Shown here: piece by piece, positions 11,130-22,224 of the stretch
How the letters are laid out: each line of letters starts with the position of its first letter
Numbering within the stretch: the stretch's first letter is position 1
Origin: Notamacropus eugenii
Taxonomy: Eukaryota; Chordata; Mammalia; Diprotodontia; Macropodidae
Direction of reading: 5' to 3'
Length of the DNA: 64,000 nt
NCBI RefSeq assembly: GCF_028372415.1
Contig: NC_092875.1
Span: 410,389,739-410,453,738, forward strand
Notes under the pieces: generated by a model
The model's database searches: none
Told to the model about the DNA's origin: nothing
The model's input: the letters and a program-made list of their open reading frames with translations, nothing else
Program-made: the position numbers and the translations under genes

Positions 11130-12065
11130 AATTACTAGCCCCTCACAGAACTTTGTTCTCTAAGAGAACCAGAATGATATCACTATGTTATAATCAAGTT
11201 ATAGTGTGTACAACTATGACTGATCAGACCAATACAAGCTCAGAGTGCTCGGCCACAGGTCTGACACAAATATTTCATGTGAACATTTGGAGTGGATTCT
11301 CTAAATCTGGGCACATTTCTTTTGAACTACTTCAATTCTGCTTTGCTTATAGAGCACAGCACACTCTCTGACAAGGGCATGCCATACTGAACAGTCCTGT
11401 GCCAGTGTCTCCCATGTCACACAATCAATTCCAAAGTTCTTCAGAGAAACCTTGAGAGTATCCTTGTATTGCTTCTTCTGACCACCATGTGAATGCTTGC
11501 CCTGGTGTTTTCTTCATAAAATAGTCTTTCTGGAAAGTGGACATTTGGCATTTGAACGATATGACTAGCCTATCAGAATTGTGTTCTTTGCAGTAAATTG
11601 AACGCTTGGCAGTTTAGTTGAAGAAAGGACCTTAGTGTCTGGTATCTCATCCTGCCAGCTGATCTTTAAAATCTTCCTAAGACAATTCAAATGGAAGTGA
11701 CTCAGTTTCCTGGCATGGTGCTGGTATACTGTCCAGGTTTCACAGGAATACAGCAATGAGGTCAGCATAGTGGCTCTTCAGTTTGCTAGGCAGTTTAATA
11801 CCTCTTCTCTCCCACACTTTCCTTTGGAGCCTCCCAAACATTGAGCTAGCTCTGGCAATACATTCATTAGCCTCATGATCAATGTATACATCCTTGGAAA
11901 GCATACTGCCAAGGTAAGTGAACTTATCAACAGCATTCAAAGCGTCTCCATTTGTAACTGATGGTTCCAAATATGGATGGTGTAGTGCTGACTGGTGGAG
12001 CACCTGTATTTTCTTCGTGTTAATTGTTAGGCCAGAATTAGCACAAGCAGCAGAGAATCAATCCT
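11130..12065 (-). mobile_element. RTE-type LINE, 5'-truncated: RT C-terminus plus C2H2 finger
   Basis: Two adjacent minus frames (12003-11740 and 11768-11565) read a typical RTE-like reverse-transcriptase C-terminal region. The first holds FTYLGSMLSKDV, IDHEANECIARASSMFGRL and VWERRGIKLPSKLK. The second continues with LTSLLYSCETWTVYQHHA and HFHLNCLRKILKISWQDE. The break between them is a frameshift near 11740-11770. Further down, a frame with one in-frame stop gives a finger-like CQTCGRAL, then GLISH, then CTH (C-x2-C-x12-H-x3-H), the finger these proteins usually carry at the C-terminus. The catalytic YADD box and endonuclease lie upstream and are absent. It is a dead LINE fragment. The coordinates of the 3' end are approximate. 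Whether the family is RTE-1 or BovB-like cannot be settled here. Confidence 0.8.
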
Positions 12066-12839
12066 TATAGCTCCTTTACAGACTGAGTGTGAGACTAAAA
12101 TGGATGATCATTTCTAGCTTATTCTTCTTTGGATATTTTAAGCACTTCAGCAACTTAGGCTGAAAACTAGCCCAATTCAACTGGCTCTCAGACAGCATTT
12201 TACTGCAAGGCTGCCATTATTTTCACATGAGTTTCATCCTTTTTCTAGTCAACAAAATATTCATCTTCAAGTGTTAGAATATTTCAGTTTAATTTCCATA
12301 CCAACTTCATTTTTTACCAAGCGTCACTGGTTAGCTTGTGAATTGTGTTGTTTACCATTGGATTATGAGATTTTGGTAATAGAAATAAAGCTCAAAACCT
12401 ATGAATATTAAACTAAAGAAAGACCTTAGCACATAAGTATATGAAGCGATGTACCCAATTGTTAAACTCAGTGAATATATGGGTAATTAGACTGATATAA
12501 TTCTCTTGATTTAATTCTTAAAGATGTTTTGATTATAAGCAAATGGATGAGTAATTCTGTTTTTATGCTTCTATAAAAGTATTCAATCTTTCACAATATT
12601 TTACACAAATGTGAAGAGAATGGAGTGATTCCCATTGTTTATTTTGGGATGTAGGATCACTTTTCATCTCATGGGGTTTTACAAATTTTCTAAAATAAGA
12701 TAAATTTCCAATTGATTTTAATTTTTAAAATTCCATCTAAATACTTTGGGAGTTGTGAGGGTGGGCATTTGTCTAGGAATGGAGCAGTCAGTAGAGAATC
12801 ACAGATCTAAAAAAAGTCAGAAATCTCATATTTAATGTT
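12066..12839. other. No recognisable gene or repeat
   Basis: Could contain eroded upstream RTE sequence, but no protein motif could be read. Confidence 0.35.
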
Positions 12840-13312
12840 ACTCTACAAGATAGCATACATACATAGGCATGTGTATATACGGCATGCATGCATACAAATG
12901 TCTACCAGTGTATATCATACAATATTATATAAACATGCAATATGTATTCATAAATATTATATATAGACATGTGCATGCATACCGATGACTAAAACATATG
13001 GTATATTACATACATTTGCAGATACATATAAACACAAATGCATACATAGGCAAATAAATGCACATGTATGTGAAGTATAAAATATGTATGCTACTTGCAT
13101 GTCATATGTAGGCATGACTATGCATATAAGTATCTATATAATGCTTATATATGAATGTTATATAATTTATATGCTATTTTACATATTTGATTTCCTTATG
13201 TTCTATTATGTAAGATGTCATATAAATTGTAATCTATATTTACAGACACCTATATGTCTATATATATGTATCAATACATAGACTTAAATATACATGTTTA
13301 TTTCTACGCATA
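12840..13312. repeat. AT-rich alternating purine/pyrimidine tract
   Basis: About 470 bp dominated by CATA, TATA and TGCATG steps without a fixed repeat unit. The 65-aa frame at 13084-13281 is rich in Tyr, Ile, Met and Cys purely from this composition. Confidence 0.75.
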
Positions 13313-14949
13313 GCCACATAAATGGTTGTAATAGGATGCTGTAAGGTAAGAGACCTCTTATCTTTTTGCTGCCTAAGGCTACTTCAACTGCCCAGACCTT
13401 TGATCAGAATGACAGTTTTAAACCCCTGAAGGAAGCTAAAATTGAGAGTAAAATAGTTGAAAGCTAAGCTTCACTTTCCCACTGGCCCTTAGCTCTCTCC
13501 TTCCCATTACACTAACCTCTTGAGATTCTTTGGAGAGAAATATAGATGATACTACATAGCCAGTGTGATGGAGCCACAGTCGCCGCGGGGTCTCCCAAAA
13601 AAACAAAAACAAAAAACAACTACAGGCTGTCTTGATTTTATTCTGCCAACGAAACCAAATGGACTCTAAAAGTTCTTACTTGAACCCTGACCAGAGTATG
13701 AGACTATTCAATATGACAGTGTCAACCCTTATTCTGCATATTCTTCTTCTAAAGAGGAAATATTCCATTCCTTATGAGAAGTGTTTACATATCAAGAACT
13801 ACAAGCAGTGCAATAAATTCTAGCAATGATTGGTTATTCTGTTGAATATTGGTGGACGAAGGGCATTTAGGGATTGGACTGGTCATGATGTAGTAGGTGA
13901 AAAAGCATTCTTTATATTGCCCCAAAGATTGCTTAATTTAAAATTTAGTCTAAGAATCAACATGTATCATGTTTTCTAGGCTTTAACGACTATACATGAT
14001 TTTTCTTTTTTCATATAAGGGACTAAACTGGACAAGAGAGGCTATTTCACAAGGCTGAAGTCCTCAACGGGATTTTATGGATTAGACTATTATATCGTGC
14101 TAAGTCCTTGCCTGTGCTATTAAACTTGAACATCTGGGACAGAAGTAGTTATTTCAAGTTAGGTTCTAGGAGTGGAAGATACATCAACAGGTGGGGATGG
14201 AAGAAAGACATGGAGACAAGATGAATGTTAATTTGCAGTTGGGACACACGAGGAAAGCAATTAGTGAAACTTATATTTATTAATTTTGTGATTCCCAAGA
14301 CCTTCAGGTATGTCTATTTGATGGAATACCTGGGAAAGCAATTGAAGGAGTCACATGTAAGATGCTTTAAATCAGGGCTTCATTATTTGTATACTTTTCA
14401 CTAAAATGGGAAAAGAACACTTATCTGGTTAAATTCTCTGACATCCTTCAGAGAGCTAAGAAAGCTCAGCTGATTTCTGAAAGCAACACAACCATACAGC
14501 CACACACTGTAGCAACATGGCAACTCCTTTGAAAGCCTTGGAGGATGATGTAAATGTTAAAACATACACACAGACACACACCCCCCCCCCAGATCTTTAC
14601 ACCTCCTGGTTTTGAACATCAGGAGAAGGTCAAGCCACAGGGGAGAGGTAATTGGGTTTGCTTTTTCCCCTATAAAGATTTCCACTCTAGTTCATCAGTG
14701 TCCAGGAAAACAAAATGTTTACTTCATGATAACTTGCTATTTGTGCCCAGCTGTCATTGAGCAACTGCTGTTCACTCTGAGTGTCAAGGTCATCGTACCT
14801 TCTGCCTCACTACAATTTTAAGTTTCAATGGTTTAGGTGAGGATACAAATAATGCCATTCAGGTGAACTAGGTCATGTGAGAAGTGGGCCCCCCAAAAGA
14901 AAACTGGAAAAAAGTCTTGCAAGAAGGAAATCAGTGTGTATGTATGTAG
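13313..14949. other. Unrecognised stretch
   Basis: Includes a short GC-rich patch near 13575-13600 in otherwise AT-rich DNA, an A-rich run at 13599-13618 and a C-run at about 14581-14590. The 62-69 aa frames in this region have no recognisable domain. Retroelement LTR sequence around 13340-14200 is possible but unproven. Confidence 0.35.
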
Positions 14950-14959
14950 TTGTCATTTT

Positions 14960-15160
14960 CTTAATGGAAAATTCGTTAGGGGAAATGTGGTGCAATAAGA
15001 ACACTGAATTTGAGATTAACTGGCCAGGGTTAAACGCCTGGATCCCTTACTTATTGCTAGAGTGACCTCCATCATATCCTAAACGTCCCTGTGCCTTACT
15101 TTCCTCATTTGTAAAATAATGAGAAATGGAACTATGCTAAATAGCTTCTAATGTTCATTT
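14960..15160 (+). mobile_element. MIR SINE
   Basis: Shows 'gtggtgcaataagaacac', 'cttactttcctcatttgta' and 'aaataatgagaaatgg'. Confidence 0.6.
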
Positions 15161-15429
15161 TATTTCCAAAGCTATTATTAGAATATTTAAAGAAAATGTC
15201 TCCTCAAAATTTACTGTTTTGCTGCACTGAGGGGAGACTTGTAGTCAAAATGCTTGATCATCTTCTTCCAGATGGGTCAAAGAGTTTTCAGGACTAGGGT
15301 TTCCTACTGATGAACTGCCTGCCTTTAGCATGCACGTGACTTTTCTGTAGAGAATTGTTTCACTCTATAAGAAGAAGCATCCCATATACTTTGCTGCCGC
15401 ATTCTAAGGACCATGAGACTTTCCATCTG

Positions 15430-15645
15430 ATTTGCACCTCAAAATTCCTATATTTGGTATCTCCCCTTATTAGAATGTGAGCTTCTTGAGAGGACAGGCT
15501 CTCTTGCTTTTCTAGTTGTTCCATCAGTACTTAGCATAGTTTTTGCAGATATAACTGATAAATGGCCATTCATTCATTTGCTCATTCATTCTTTGCATTT
15601 CCAGCACCTGGGTCACAGTGTCACTGAATAAATGAGTATTAATTG
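15430..15645 (+). mobile_element. L2 LINE 3' end
   Basis: Reads the sense L2 tail: 'attagaatgtgagcttcttg', 'agaggacaggctctcttgc', 'gtacttagcatagttttt' and a final 'aataaatgagtattaattg'. An ATTC-rich patch sits inside at 15568-15595. Confidence 0.7.
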
Positions 15646-15839
15646 TTTGATTATGTATGGGGTAAGAATGAGAAGAGCATTTCCCAAAATTCCGTGGAAG
15701 GCAAAATAACAACTTAGAAGTTGCTTAATTTTACCATAGTGTGTGTGACTCCTTGGTTCCTTGACCCCAACACAGTTGTATGAAATGTCTCTAAGGGAGG
15801 TCACTTTTTAGAGCCTCCAAACATTTTCTTCTTACTTTT

Positions 15840-16010
15840 TATTTTTTTATAGATTTTTATGTTTTCAAGTTTTAAATGTTTATTTTTCTCTTTGTCCCAT
15901 CTCCCTTCGTTCAATAAAGAGAAAATAAGGAAGCAAGCAACAGAGAATCCTTGAATTCTGTAAGCATGCTCAGTCAAAACAAGTTTAATTTTTATTCTTG
16001 TTTATCGATA
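15840..16010. repeat. Dispersed repeat, divergent relative of 6030-6205
   Basis: Shares the order 'aatgtttatttttctctttg', a pyrimidine block, then 'catgctcagtcaaaacaag'. Family is unknown to me. Confidence 0.3.
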
Positions 16011-16689
16011 GACTGGTAAAAAAAAAGTAAAAACAAAGGAAAAATGCAGAACCAAAATACTTTTCTATATATACAGGTCCTAAAGGCCCATATACATATC
16101 ATCAGTAGAACTTTGAGATTGTGGTGGCTACTTACTTATGCCATGGAAATGTCAGAAAGCTCAAGACCTCAAGGTACCATTCTTGTTGTTCTGTGTTGTT
16201 ATGTTTGTGAACCTGTGCATGCAGATCTCAACTCTGAACTATGACTACAGAGGGAAAAAGTAACAAATCAAGATAAAACACTGATTTGTCAAGAGCGCTG
16301 TGTTATCATCATCACTCTATCACAGTTAATGTGTGGGTTATTTTTTGAGGAAACCTCATAAACAAATATACACAAATATAGGTACACAAATATAGGATTT
16401 AAATAAGATTGCTTCACGTATTCCTTCTTTCACTCTATGATGATTATATAACTAGATCCATATTTATAACTGTGTTATTCTGTCAACTATTTCTGACCAT
16501 CTTTATCTACCTATGTGATCATGAATTCTGATATTATGGTATCTGTCTTTTTTAAAAAATACTTGTATATAGATATTTATTTTATCTGAATCTATTTTTG
16601 ACATTAAAAAAATCCTTTTATCTTATACATCTTGTGGAATTCTTTTCTTATCTCTTGTCCTTTTTTTCTTTTGCATATATCCTGATTAA
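16011..16689. other. No recognisable gene or repeat
   Basis: AT-rich. A short direct duplication of 'acacaaatatagg' occurs near 16370-16396. No coding signal. Confidence 0.4.
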
Positions 16690-17740
16690 ACCATGGTAAA
16701 ACAGATAACCTCAAAGTCTAGAAATTCAAATTCTACATGGGTACCACATTGACCACATGGGTACAAATGAGACTTAATGAGGTAAGACTCTATTGGAAAA
16801 TGACTAAGATCAAGGACTAACCTATCAAAAAAGAACAGAATAGATAAAGTGGTAGAATATCACAATCTAATAAGGACAGAGTCAGGATCCACAAAATTCT
16901 TGATGGCTTAGAACAATAGATTACATCTAATAACATGAAACTTGCCAGGGAAAAAATATCAAGCCCTTCACTTGGTTTAAAAGTACAAGATGCTACTAAA
17001 CAGCAATTTGTCTGAAAAATATCTGAGGGTTTTAGTGGCTTACAAGCTCAGAGAGTCAATAGCATCACATAAAATATGAAAGACATGATTTTATATTGTT
17101 GTTCAGTCATGTCTGACTCTTCATGACCCCATTTGAGGTTTTCTTGGCAAAGATGCTGAAACGGCTTGCCATTTCCTTCTCCAACCCATTTTCCAGTTGA
17201 GGAAACTGAGTCGAACAAGGTTATGTGATTTGCCCAGGAACACACAGCTGGTAAGTGTCTGAAGCCAGATTTGAACTCTTCAAGAAGAGTCTTTCTGACT
17301 ATAGGTCCAGCATGCTATTCACTGTGCCACCCAGCTTCCCTATGATCCGATATTACATTGAGAGATTACAGAATGAGGGTAGTCATAAACTTGCCCTGAT
17401 TAAATCACATCTGGGATGTTATGTTCATTTTCCTGCAACATATTTAGAGAAGTATATTTATAGAATGGAGAGGGTTCTAAGGAAGATGGTTAGAGTACTG
17501 AAAGATCTCAAGGTCATGCCACAGGATTGATATAAGGAAATGGAGCCAGTTAGCCTGGAGAAAGGAAGTTTTAGGGAGGACTTGATATTTCTGTCTACAA
17601 GGAATTTGAAGTGCTGTCATGTGGCAGAGGGAAGGATGAGACTTTTCCCCCCCTAATTGACCCCAGTGGTCAGAACTAGGAGTAATGGGTATGTTACAAA
17701 CCCAAATTTAGGCTTGATGTAAGAAAAACAAACAAACACA
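16690..17740 (+). mobile_element. L3/CR1 LINE 3' half, split by a SINE
   Basis: The left piece ends with 'gggttttagtggcttacaag', the L3 codons for the VDYKL region. The right piece (from 17341) encodes LALIKSHLGCYVHF, then ERVLRKMVRVLKDL, corresponding to the L3/CR1 reverse-transcriptase C-terminal region usually read as LVRPHLEYC...ERVQRRATKMIKGL. It then runs into the 3' UTR with 'aagtgctgtcatgtggcag', 'aggagtaatgggtatg' and 'ttaggcttgatgtaag'. A Mar-1 SINE interrupts it at about 17096-17340. Dead, 5'-truncated copy. Confidence 0.75.
17096..17340 (-). mobile_element. Mar-1 type CORE-SINE with BovB/RTE tail
   Basis: In reverse on +: tail 'gttgttcagtcatgtctgac', 'catgaccccatttgaggt', 'tttcttggcaaagatgc', CORE 'gaggaaactgagtcgaac', 'cacacagctggtaagtgtc', head 'cactgtgccacccagc'. 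Nearly complete and inserted inside the L3/CR1 copy, so younger than it. The 65-aa and 91-aa frames overlapping it are not genes. Confidence 0.85.
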
Positions 17741-17834
17741 AAAGCTCTAAATTTCCTTGTGCTGTTTTTAAGTTACCAGCTCTAAGGTAGAATCTAGAAA
17801 GAGGAAAGGAGTTTTTCTTTCCTTAATACTTGGA

Positions 17835-18060
17835 AAGGCAGCATGATTTAGTGGATAGAAAACCGGCCTTGAAGTCAGGAAGACAGAGAGTCAAGTCTAA
17901 ACTCTAGCACATACTGCCTCTAGGCAAGTCACAACCCTCGAGTACTCTAGGGTCTAGGCAACCCACAAAGGCCTTAAGTGACAGAGAAGGTGCCAGTTTG
18001 CTTTGTTATAGGAAATTCCTTACAAGGGACTCCCTCCTCCAAGAAATTTAAGTTCCAGTC
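17835..18060 (+). mobile_element. tRNA-like-headed SINE
   Basis: Shows 'catgatttagtggatagaa', 'cttgaagtcaggaagaca', then the body 'gggtctaggcaaccca' and 'acagagaaggtgccagttt'. Same family as 1662-1888 and 41390-41780. Confidence 0.65.
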
Positions 18061-18550
18061 TCTATCCTTATTCCAATAATTCAAGAATAAATTTCTGTTT
18101 ACAAATTTCTGAGCATGAAAAAGAGAATTAAGCGTGGGAGCACATAGGTGTAGTGACTGGATAATTGTGTTTCAATCTGCTGCCAGTAAGGCAAAAGGGA
18201 AAAAAAAAATACATCTGTGAAGTAATCTCCTTCTGGGATGAATTAAATGGGAGGGGGTTTGATTTGATCTGCACTCCCTTTCCCTATAATCTTCACTATC
18301 ATCAGCATCTGATGACAATTACTTAGGAATTTTCTTCCCTTTAGATAAGGAGCTGTAGCAGGGGAAAGAACATAGGTTCCAACAACTAGGATTCTTTTTC
18401 TTTTTGGTATGACCCTGCTTCTAAGCCTGAGAGGATATAAACGTGATCTAATATTTGTCATATTATATATATATCTCTCTCTATATATTTGTGTATGTAT
18501 TTATATGTATATATATATAATTACACATATATTCATATATATTAAAACCT
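18061..18550. other. Unrecognised stretch ending in a TA-rich run
   Basis: The final part (about 18463-18545) is a TATA/CTCT-rich simple run. The 71-aa and 72-aa frames across it are chance. Confidence 0.5.
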
Positions 18551-18725
18551 GCATGTGGATCTCATTTCAGGAATTTATTAGCTGTGTGACTCAGAGCAAA
18601 ACATTTCACCTCTCTCAATTTTAATTTTCTCACTTACCTCCAAGGGTTGTTGTAATGAGCAGTTCAGGTACTTTTATTGAATATATTTTGCAAATCTTAA
18701 AGTGTTATATAAATAGCTATTTAGT
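18551..18725 (+). mobile_element. MIR SINE
   Basis: Shows 'ttagctgtgtgactcagag', 'caattttaattttctcac', 'cctccaagggttgttgtaat' and 'aaatcttaaagtgttatat'. Confidence 0.75.
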
Positions 18726-18879
18726 AAAATTCCCACAAAGATCCACAAGGTTGTGTCTAGAAAAAAACATTCTGGATTAAAAAAGATAATGTGATGAAAT
18801 GAATCAGGACACTCCTTTCTTTAAAATTAAGAAACAAATGATTCACCTGGCAGAGTACAATGTCTTTCTATAATTCATT

Positions 18880-19010
18880 CAGCTGCGTGAATCATTTATT
18901 GGATGTCTCACTATTTAAAGCACTGTGCTAGGCACTGAGGGGAATTCAAAAAGAGTAAGGCCAAACCTTGCCCTCCAGGACTTCACAAATCAGGAAAGAT
19001 GAACACATGG
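18880..19010 (-). mobile_element. L2 LINE 3' end
   Basis: Antisense L2: 'gcactgtgctaggcactgag' and 'ttgccctccaggacttcac'. Confidence 0.65.
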
Positions 19011-19119
19011 AAAGAAATAAGGAAAATCCAAAGTAAAGTGGGAGGGATGCAGAAGAAAAAACACAAAATTCAAAGAGGGATGATGGCTCTTCCAGTGGTG
19101 GGGAGGGTGGGGAGGCAGG

Positions 19120-19322
19120 GGAGAGAAATAGAGAGACAGAGAGACAGAGACAGAGATAGACAGAGAGATACAAAGAGAGAGAGAGAAAGAGACAGACAGA
19201 GAGACAGACAGAGACAGACAGAGATAGATAAAGACAGAGACACAGAGAGATACAGAGACAGAGAGACTGAGAGAGACAGAGAGACAGAGACACAGACAGA
19301 GACAGAAAGAGACAGAGAAATT
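19120..19322. repeat. GACAGA purine-rich tandem tract
   Basis: About 200 bp of GAGACA/GACAGA with GATA and GAGA variants. One strand is almost pyrimidine-free except for C in each unit. All four overlapping long frames (98-141 aa; Arg/Glu/Asp on +, Ser/Leu/Cys/Val on -) are translations of the tract. Confidence 0.9.
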
Positions 19323-19339
19323 AGGGAAACCCACATAAA

Positions 19340-19500
19340 AGAAATGGAAGTTAAAATAGGTCTCAAAGAAAGCCAGCTCTGCCATAAAGCATTCTAATTC
19401 TAACTCTAACACCAATTAGCTATGAGATTGCAGGTAAATCATTTAATATGTTGAGGCATGAGTTTACTTATTTGTAAATATGAAAGAATATGTCACTTGA
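19340..19500 (+). mobile_element. MIR SINE, decayed
   Basis: Shows 'accaattagctatgagattg', 'caggtaaatcatttaat', 'gagtttacttatttgtaaat'. Confidence 0.5.
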
Positions 19501-19506
19501 GATCAG

Positions 19507-19725
19507 GGAGTTCTTAACCTGAGATTCATTGACCCTCAGTGGTTTCATGGAGAAATTCTGGGTGTTCAGGAACTTGGACAGGAAAAACAGAAAACACATC
19601 TTTATTTTCACTAATCTTTAATTATTAATATAGGCAATAAATATTCGTCTTGGGAGGGGCCCATAGTCTGGCTTTACCAGATTGCTAAATGAGTCCATGT
19701 CACAAATAAGGTTAAGAACCTCTAC
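19507..19725. mobile_element. hAT-like non-autonomous DNA transposon with both TIRs
   Basis: Begins 'gttcttaacctgagattcat' and ends 'aataaggttaagaacct': near-perfect inverted termini about 210 bp apart. The interior has 'acatctttattttcac', as in the copies at 770-955 and 60945-61140. The interior is far too short for a transposase. Confidence 0.6.
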
Positions 19726-20290
19726 ATTACTTGATCCCTAAGGCCAGGATTTAGTGCGATTGATTTGTTTGATGGTTCTATATTTGGAAGCAACTTGCTT
19801 GTGACTGCTGAGTCAGTATCATGATGCAAATTGAAGTCAGTCGAAAGAAGTTAATATTTCAGTCTCTTATGAACAAAGTTGTCACATGGTCACACAATTT
19901 TACAAACATCATTGGGCTGGAAATAGTTCCTTATTTCTCTAAATTCAGCATTCATGAATTGAATGACTAAGTAATTGATCAGAGATTAACTGTGGGGTAA
20001 ATAAGTAAGATCCAGCAAGAGTACAGTAGCTATAGTCTAGACACAAAGTAGCCAATAAATATCGTTTGAGAGATTGATTCATTGCTTGCTTTTTGGTGAC
20101 AATTTTTCCCTTAGACCAAAGGAAAGCTCTCTGAAACTGTGATGTGCCAACTGGAAGCAAATGAGATATTCTGGTGAAGTCTCATCCATCTTCTGGAAAA
20201 ACTTCATTAAAAACTATTTGTAATTGAGGAACCATGTGACATAGAGTATACAACGCTAGACTTGGAGTGAAGATGAGTCAAATTCTACTT
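19726..20290. other. No recognisable gene or repeat
   Basis: A 71-aa minus frame at 19945-20160 has no recognisable domain. Confidence 0.4.
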
Positions 20291-20660
20291 CTGATTGTTA
20301 AGGTCATGCATTTCAAGATGGAAAGGACCTTTATCCACAAATAGAAGCATCTGAAAGACCATACCATCTATGTATGGGTAAATCTTCTTTGACTTTGACT
20401 CTGTGCTGGACATTTTCCATGAGTACTGAATATTTTTGGTAAGCATGGCCCTCCCTGATGTTTATCATCAGAAGATGATTAAACAGATCTATTTCTATTA
20501 TTATATCTCCCAAGGTTCAGCCTCCTCATTTTATAGATGAGGAAAGTGAAGGAAAGTGACTTGCTCTAGGTAGCTATTAATGGAGCCAGCATTCAAATCC
20601 AGGTCCAAATCCAGATAGCAAATCCAATAACTTTTAATACTGTAGCACACTGTCTCACTA
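20291..20660 (-). mobile_element. MIR SINE split by an RTE fragment
   Basis: The left piece 'aagatggaaaggacctt' and the right piece 'cctcctcattttatagatg', 'aggaaagtgaaggaaagtg' make one antisense MIR when the central 190 bp is skipped. Homology resumes directly after the insertion, so the RTE fragment arrived later. Confidence 0.6.
20323..20514 (-). mobile_element. RTE LINE reverse-transcriptase fragment
   Basis: The minus frame at 20513-20331 reads IIIEIDLFNHLLMINIREG, then LMENVQHRVKVKEDLPIH. This parallels the reverse-transcriptase stretch just before the YADD box (usually ...NIRRGVRQGD... then a short helix). The same stretch at 23546-23746 shares ENVQHR(I/V)KV(R/K)EDFP; the two DNAs look roughly 80% alike by eye. 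Only this internal 190-bp piece is present, with no 3' end, which is unusual for target-primed insertion. Confidence 0.65.
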
Positions 20661-21865
20661 ATTGTTTAAACATGAGCAAGTCCATTTACTTCTCTAAGAT
20701 GGTAGATTAGAGACCCTTAGCAAAAACATGAGTCTTTGCCATAATGGAAATTGTAACAAGATCAAATTTCAAATGCTCAACCTCTGAGGATGTCATTCAT
20801 TGCCCTAGAACCAATTTCTTTGAATTAATCATAGAAGAAAATGAAGCTGATACCTGAAAGTGAAGGTAAGAGATGGCATTCAGGGTAGGATTAGTCAATG
20901 CTTCAAAGAGGTGATACTAAGGAACACATGGATGAATGAGGGAGGACAACAGCCAGCAGTCAACACTGAACTGAAAGATGAGTTGCTTTGAAAATGACAT
21001 GCCAATAACCATAGCAACATGTTGTAGGCAGCTTCCAGTACAGTATGCCACATACAGAATAGATCATCTCTAAAATAAGGAATGCTAATGCCCCATGTGT
21101 TTTTATAGCTTTGCTGGAAGAGGCAGAGTCAGCAGAATTTGCCTTGTGTTTGAAGGACTGTGATGTGCATTTATGTCTCCCTAGCTGTACTTATCCTTTG
21201 TGTTACAGTACTTACTATATAAAGATGGATTACTGGTAAATTGTTGCTATCAGATTTTCAGAATCTGAAATCACTTTGAGAAAACAATACCTGGTAACCT
21301 AGATGATGTCAATTCATTTTCTTATTATCACTGTGACTTCTTCAGTGTGCCATTAAACAGAGATTGTTATTTTTCTCTCAATAGTCTTGTGATCTGTCTA
21401 ATTCAGTTAATTTGTATTTTAATTTAACCAATTCATCATCAATATTTAAGTTGGCCTCTTCAGGGCCTAATCCTACAGTTTATATATGGATTGATCAAAA
21501 TTTGTCATATTGAGGAAGAGGATACGGTCCAAAAATGTAAGTTAATTTTTTCAGTAATCATATGATCAGTGAGAATATTAGTCTCCTTCAGCAAAACTCC
21601 ACTGGCTAATTTTACATGATGAAAAAGGGCCTCAGTCTTAAACCTGGAACTGCAATGAAAGTCAATACATAATCAGTCCAAGCTATTTTATTTCTGTGCT
21701 ACAAATGTGAGCCAAAAATTGAATGACACTGGTTGCCCGTCTCAGTAGGCTGCTGCTCTTTCAGATATTTGCACAGAAGATTTAAGCTTCTTGACCCTGT
21801 GACAATTTCTTTTTAATTCTAAACTGAGAAAATCCACTAGAACTCTTACTTTCAAATGCAACATA
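20661..21865. other. No recognisable gene or repeat
   Basis: About 1.2 kb without a long frame, tandem repeat or recognised family. Confidence 0.45.
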
Positions 21866-22010
21866 TGCAAACTATTTTAACTTAGCACACATTTATTATG
21901 TTTTTATTATGTTCCAGGCACTAAGCTGTGTCCTAGGAAGACAAAAATATATATGAAATCATTCCTTCCCTCAAAGTACTTACATTTTAGCACATATACA
22001 TCCAGGCATG
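21866..22010 (-). mobile_element. L2 LINE 3' end
   Basis: Antisense L2: 'cacatttattatgttttt', 'ttccaggcactaagctgtg', 'tccctcaaagtacttacat'. Confidence 0.6.
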
Positions 22011-22224
22011 TTGGTTGTGTTGGTTCTGGAATTGGAATCAATTCTCTAATTGATCTGTTGACTCTAAAGAGTCCCTTCTAGTGATACAAAACACAACCTA
22101 ACCCTGCCTTTCCATGTTGTGTGACTCTTGTTCATGTCTTCCAAGAGGTTTACCATAGGAGGTCCACCCAATAGGCTGGTGCCTTCCTCACTTTCTCCTC
22201 ACATTCTAGTGGTATCATTGAATC

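Noticed and set aside
18946-19415. Four overlapping frames of 98-141 aa on both strands
   Set aside because: All are translations of the GACAGA tandem tract (Arg/Glu/Asp or Ser/Leu/Val repeats), with no unique domain.
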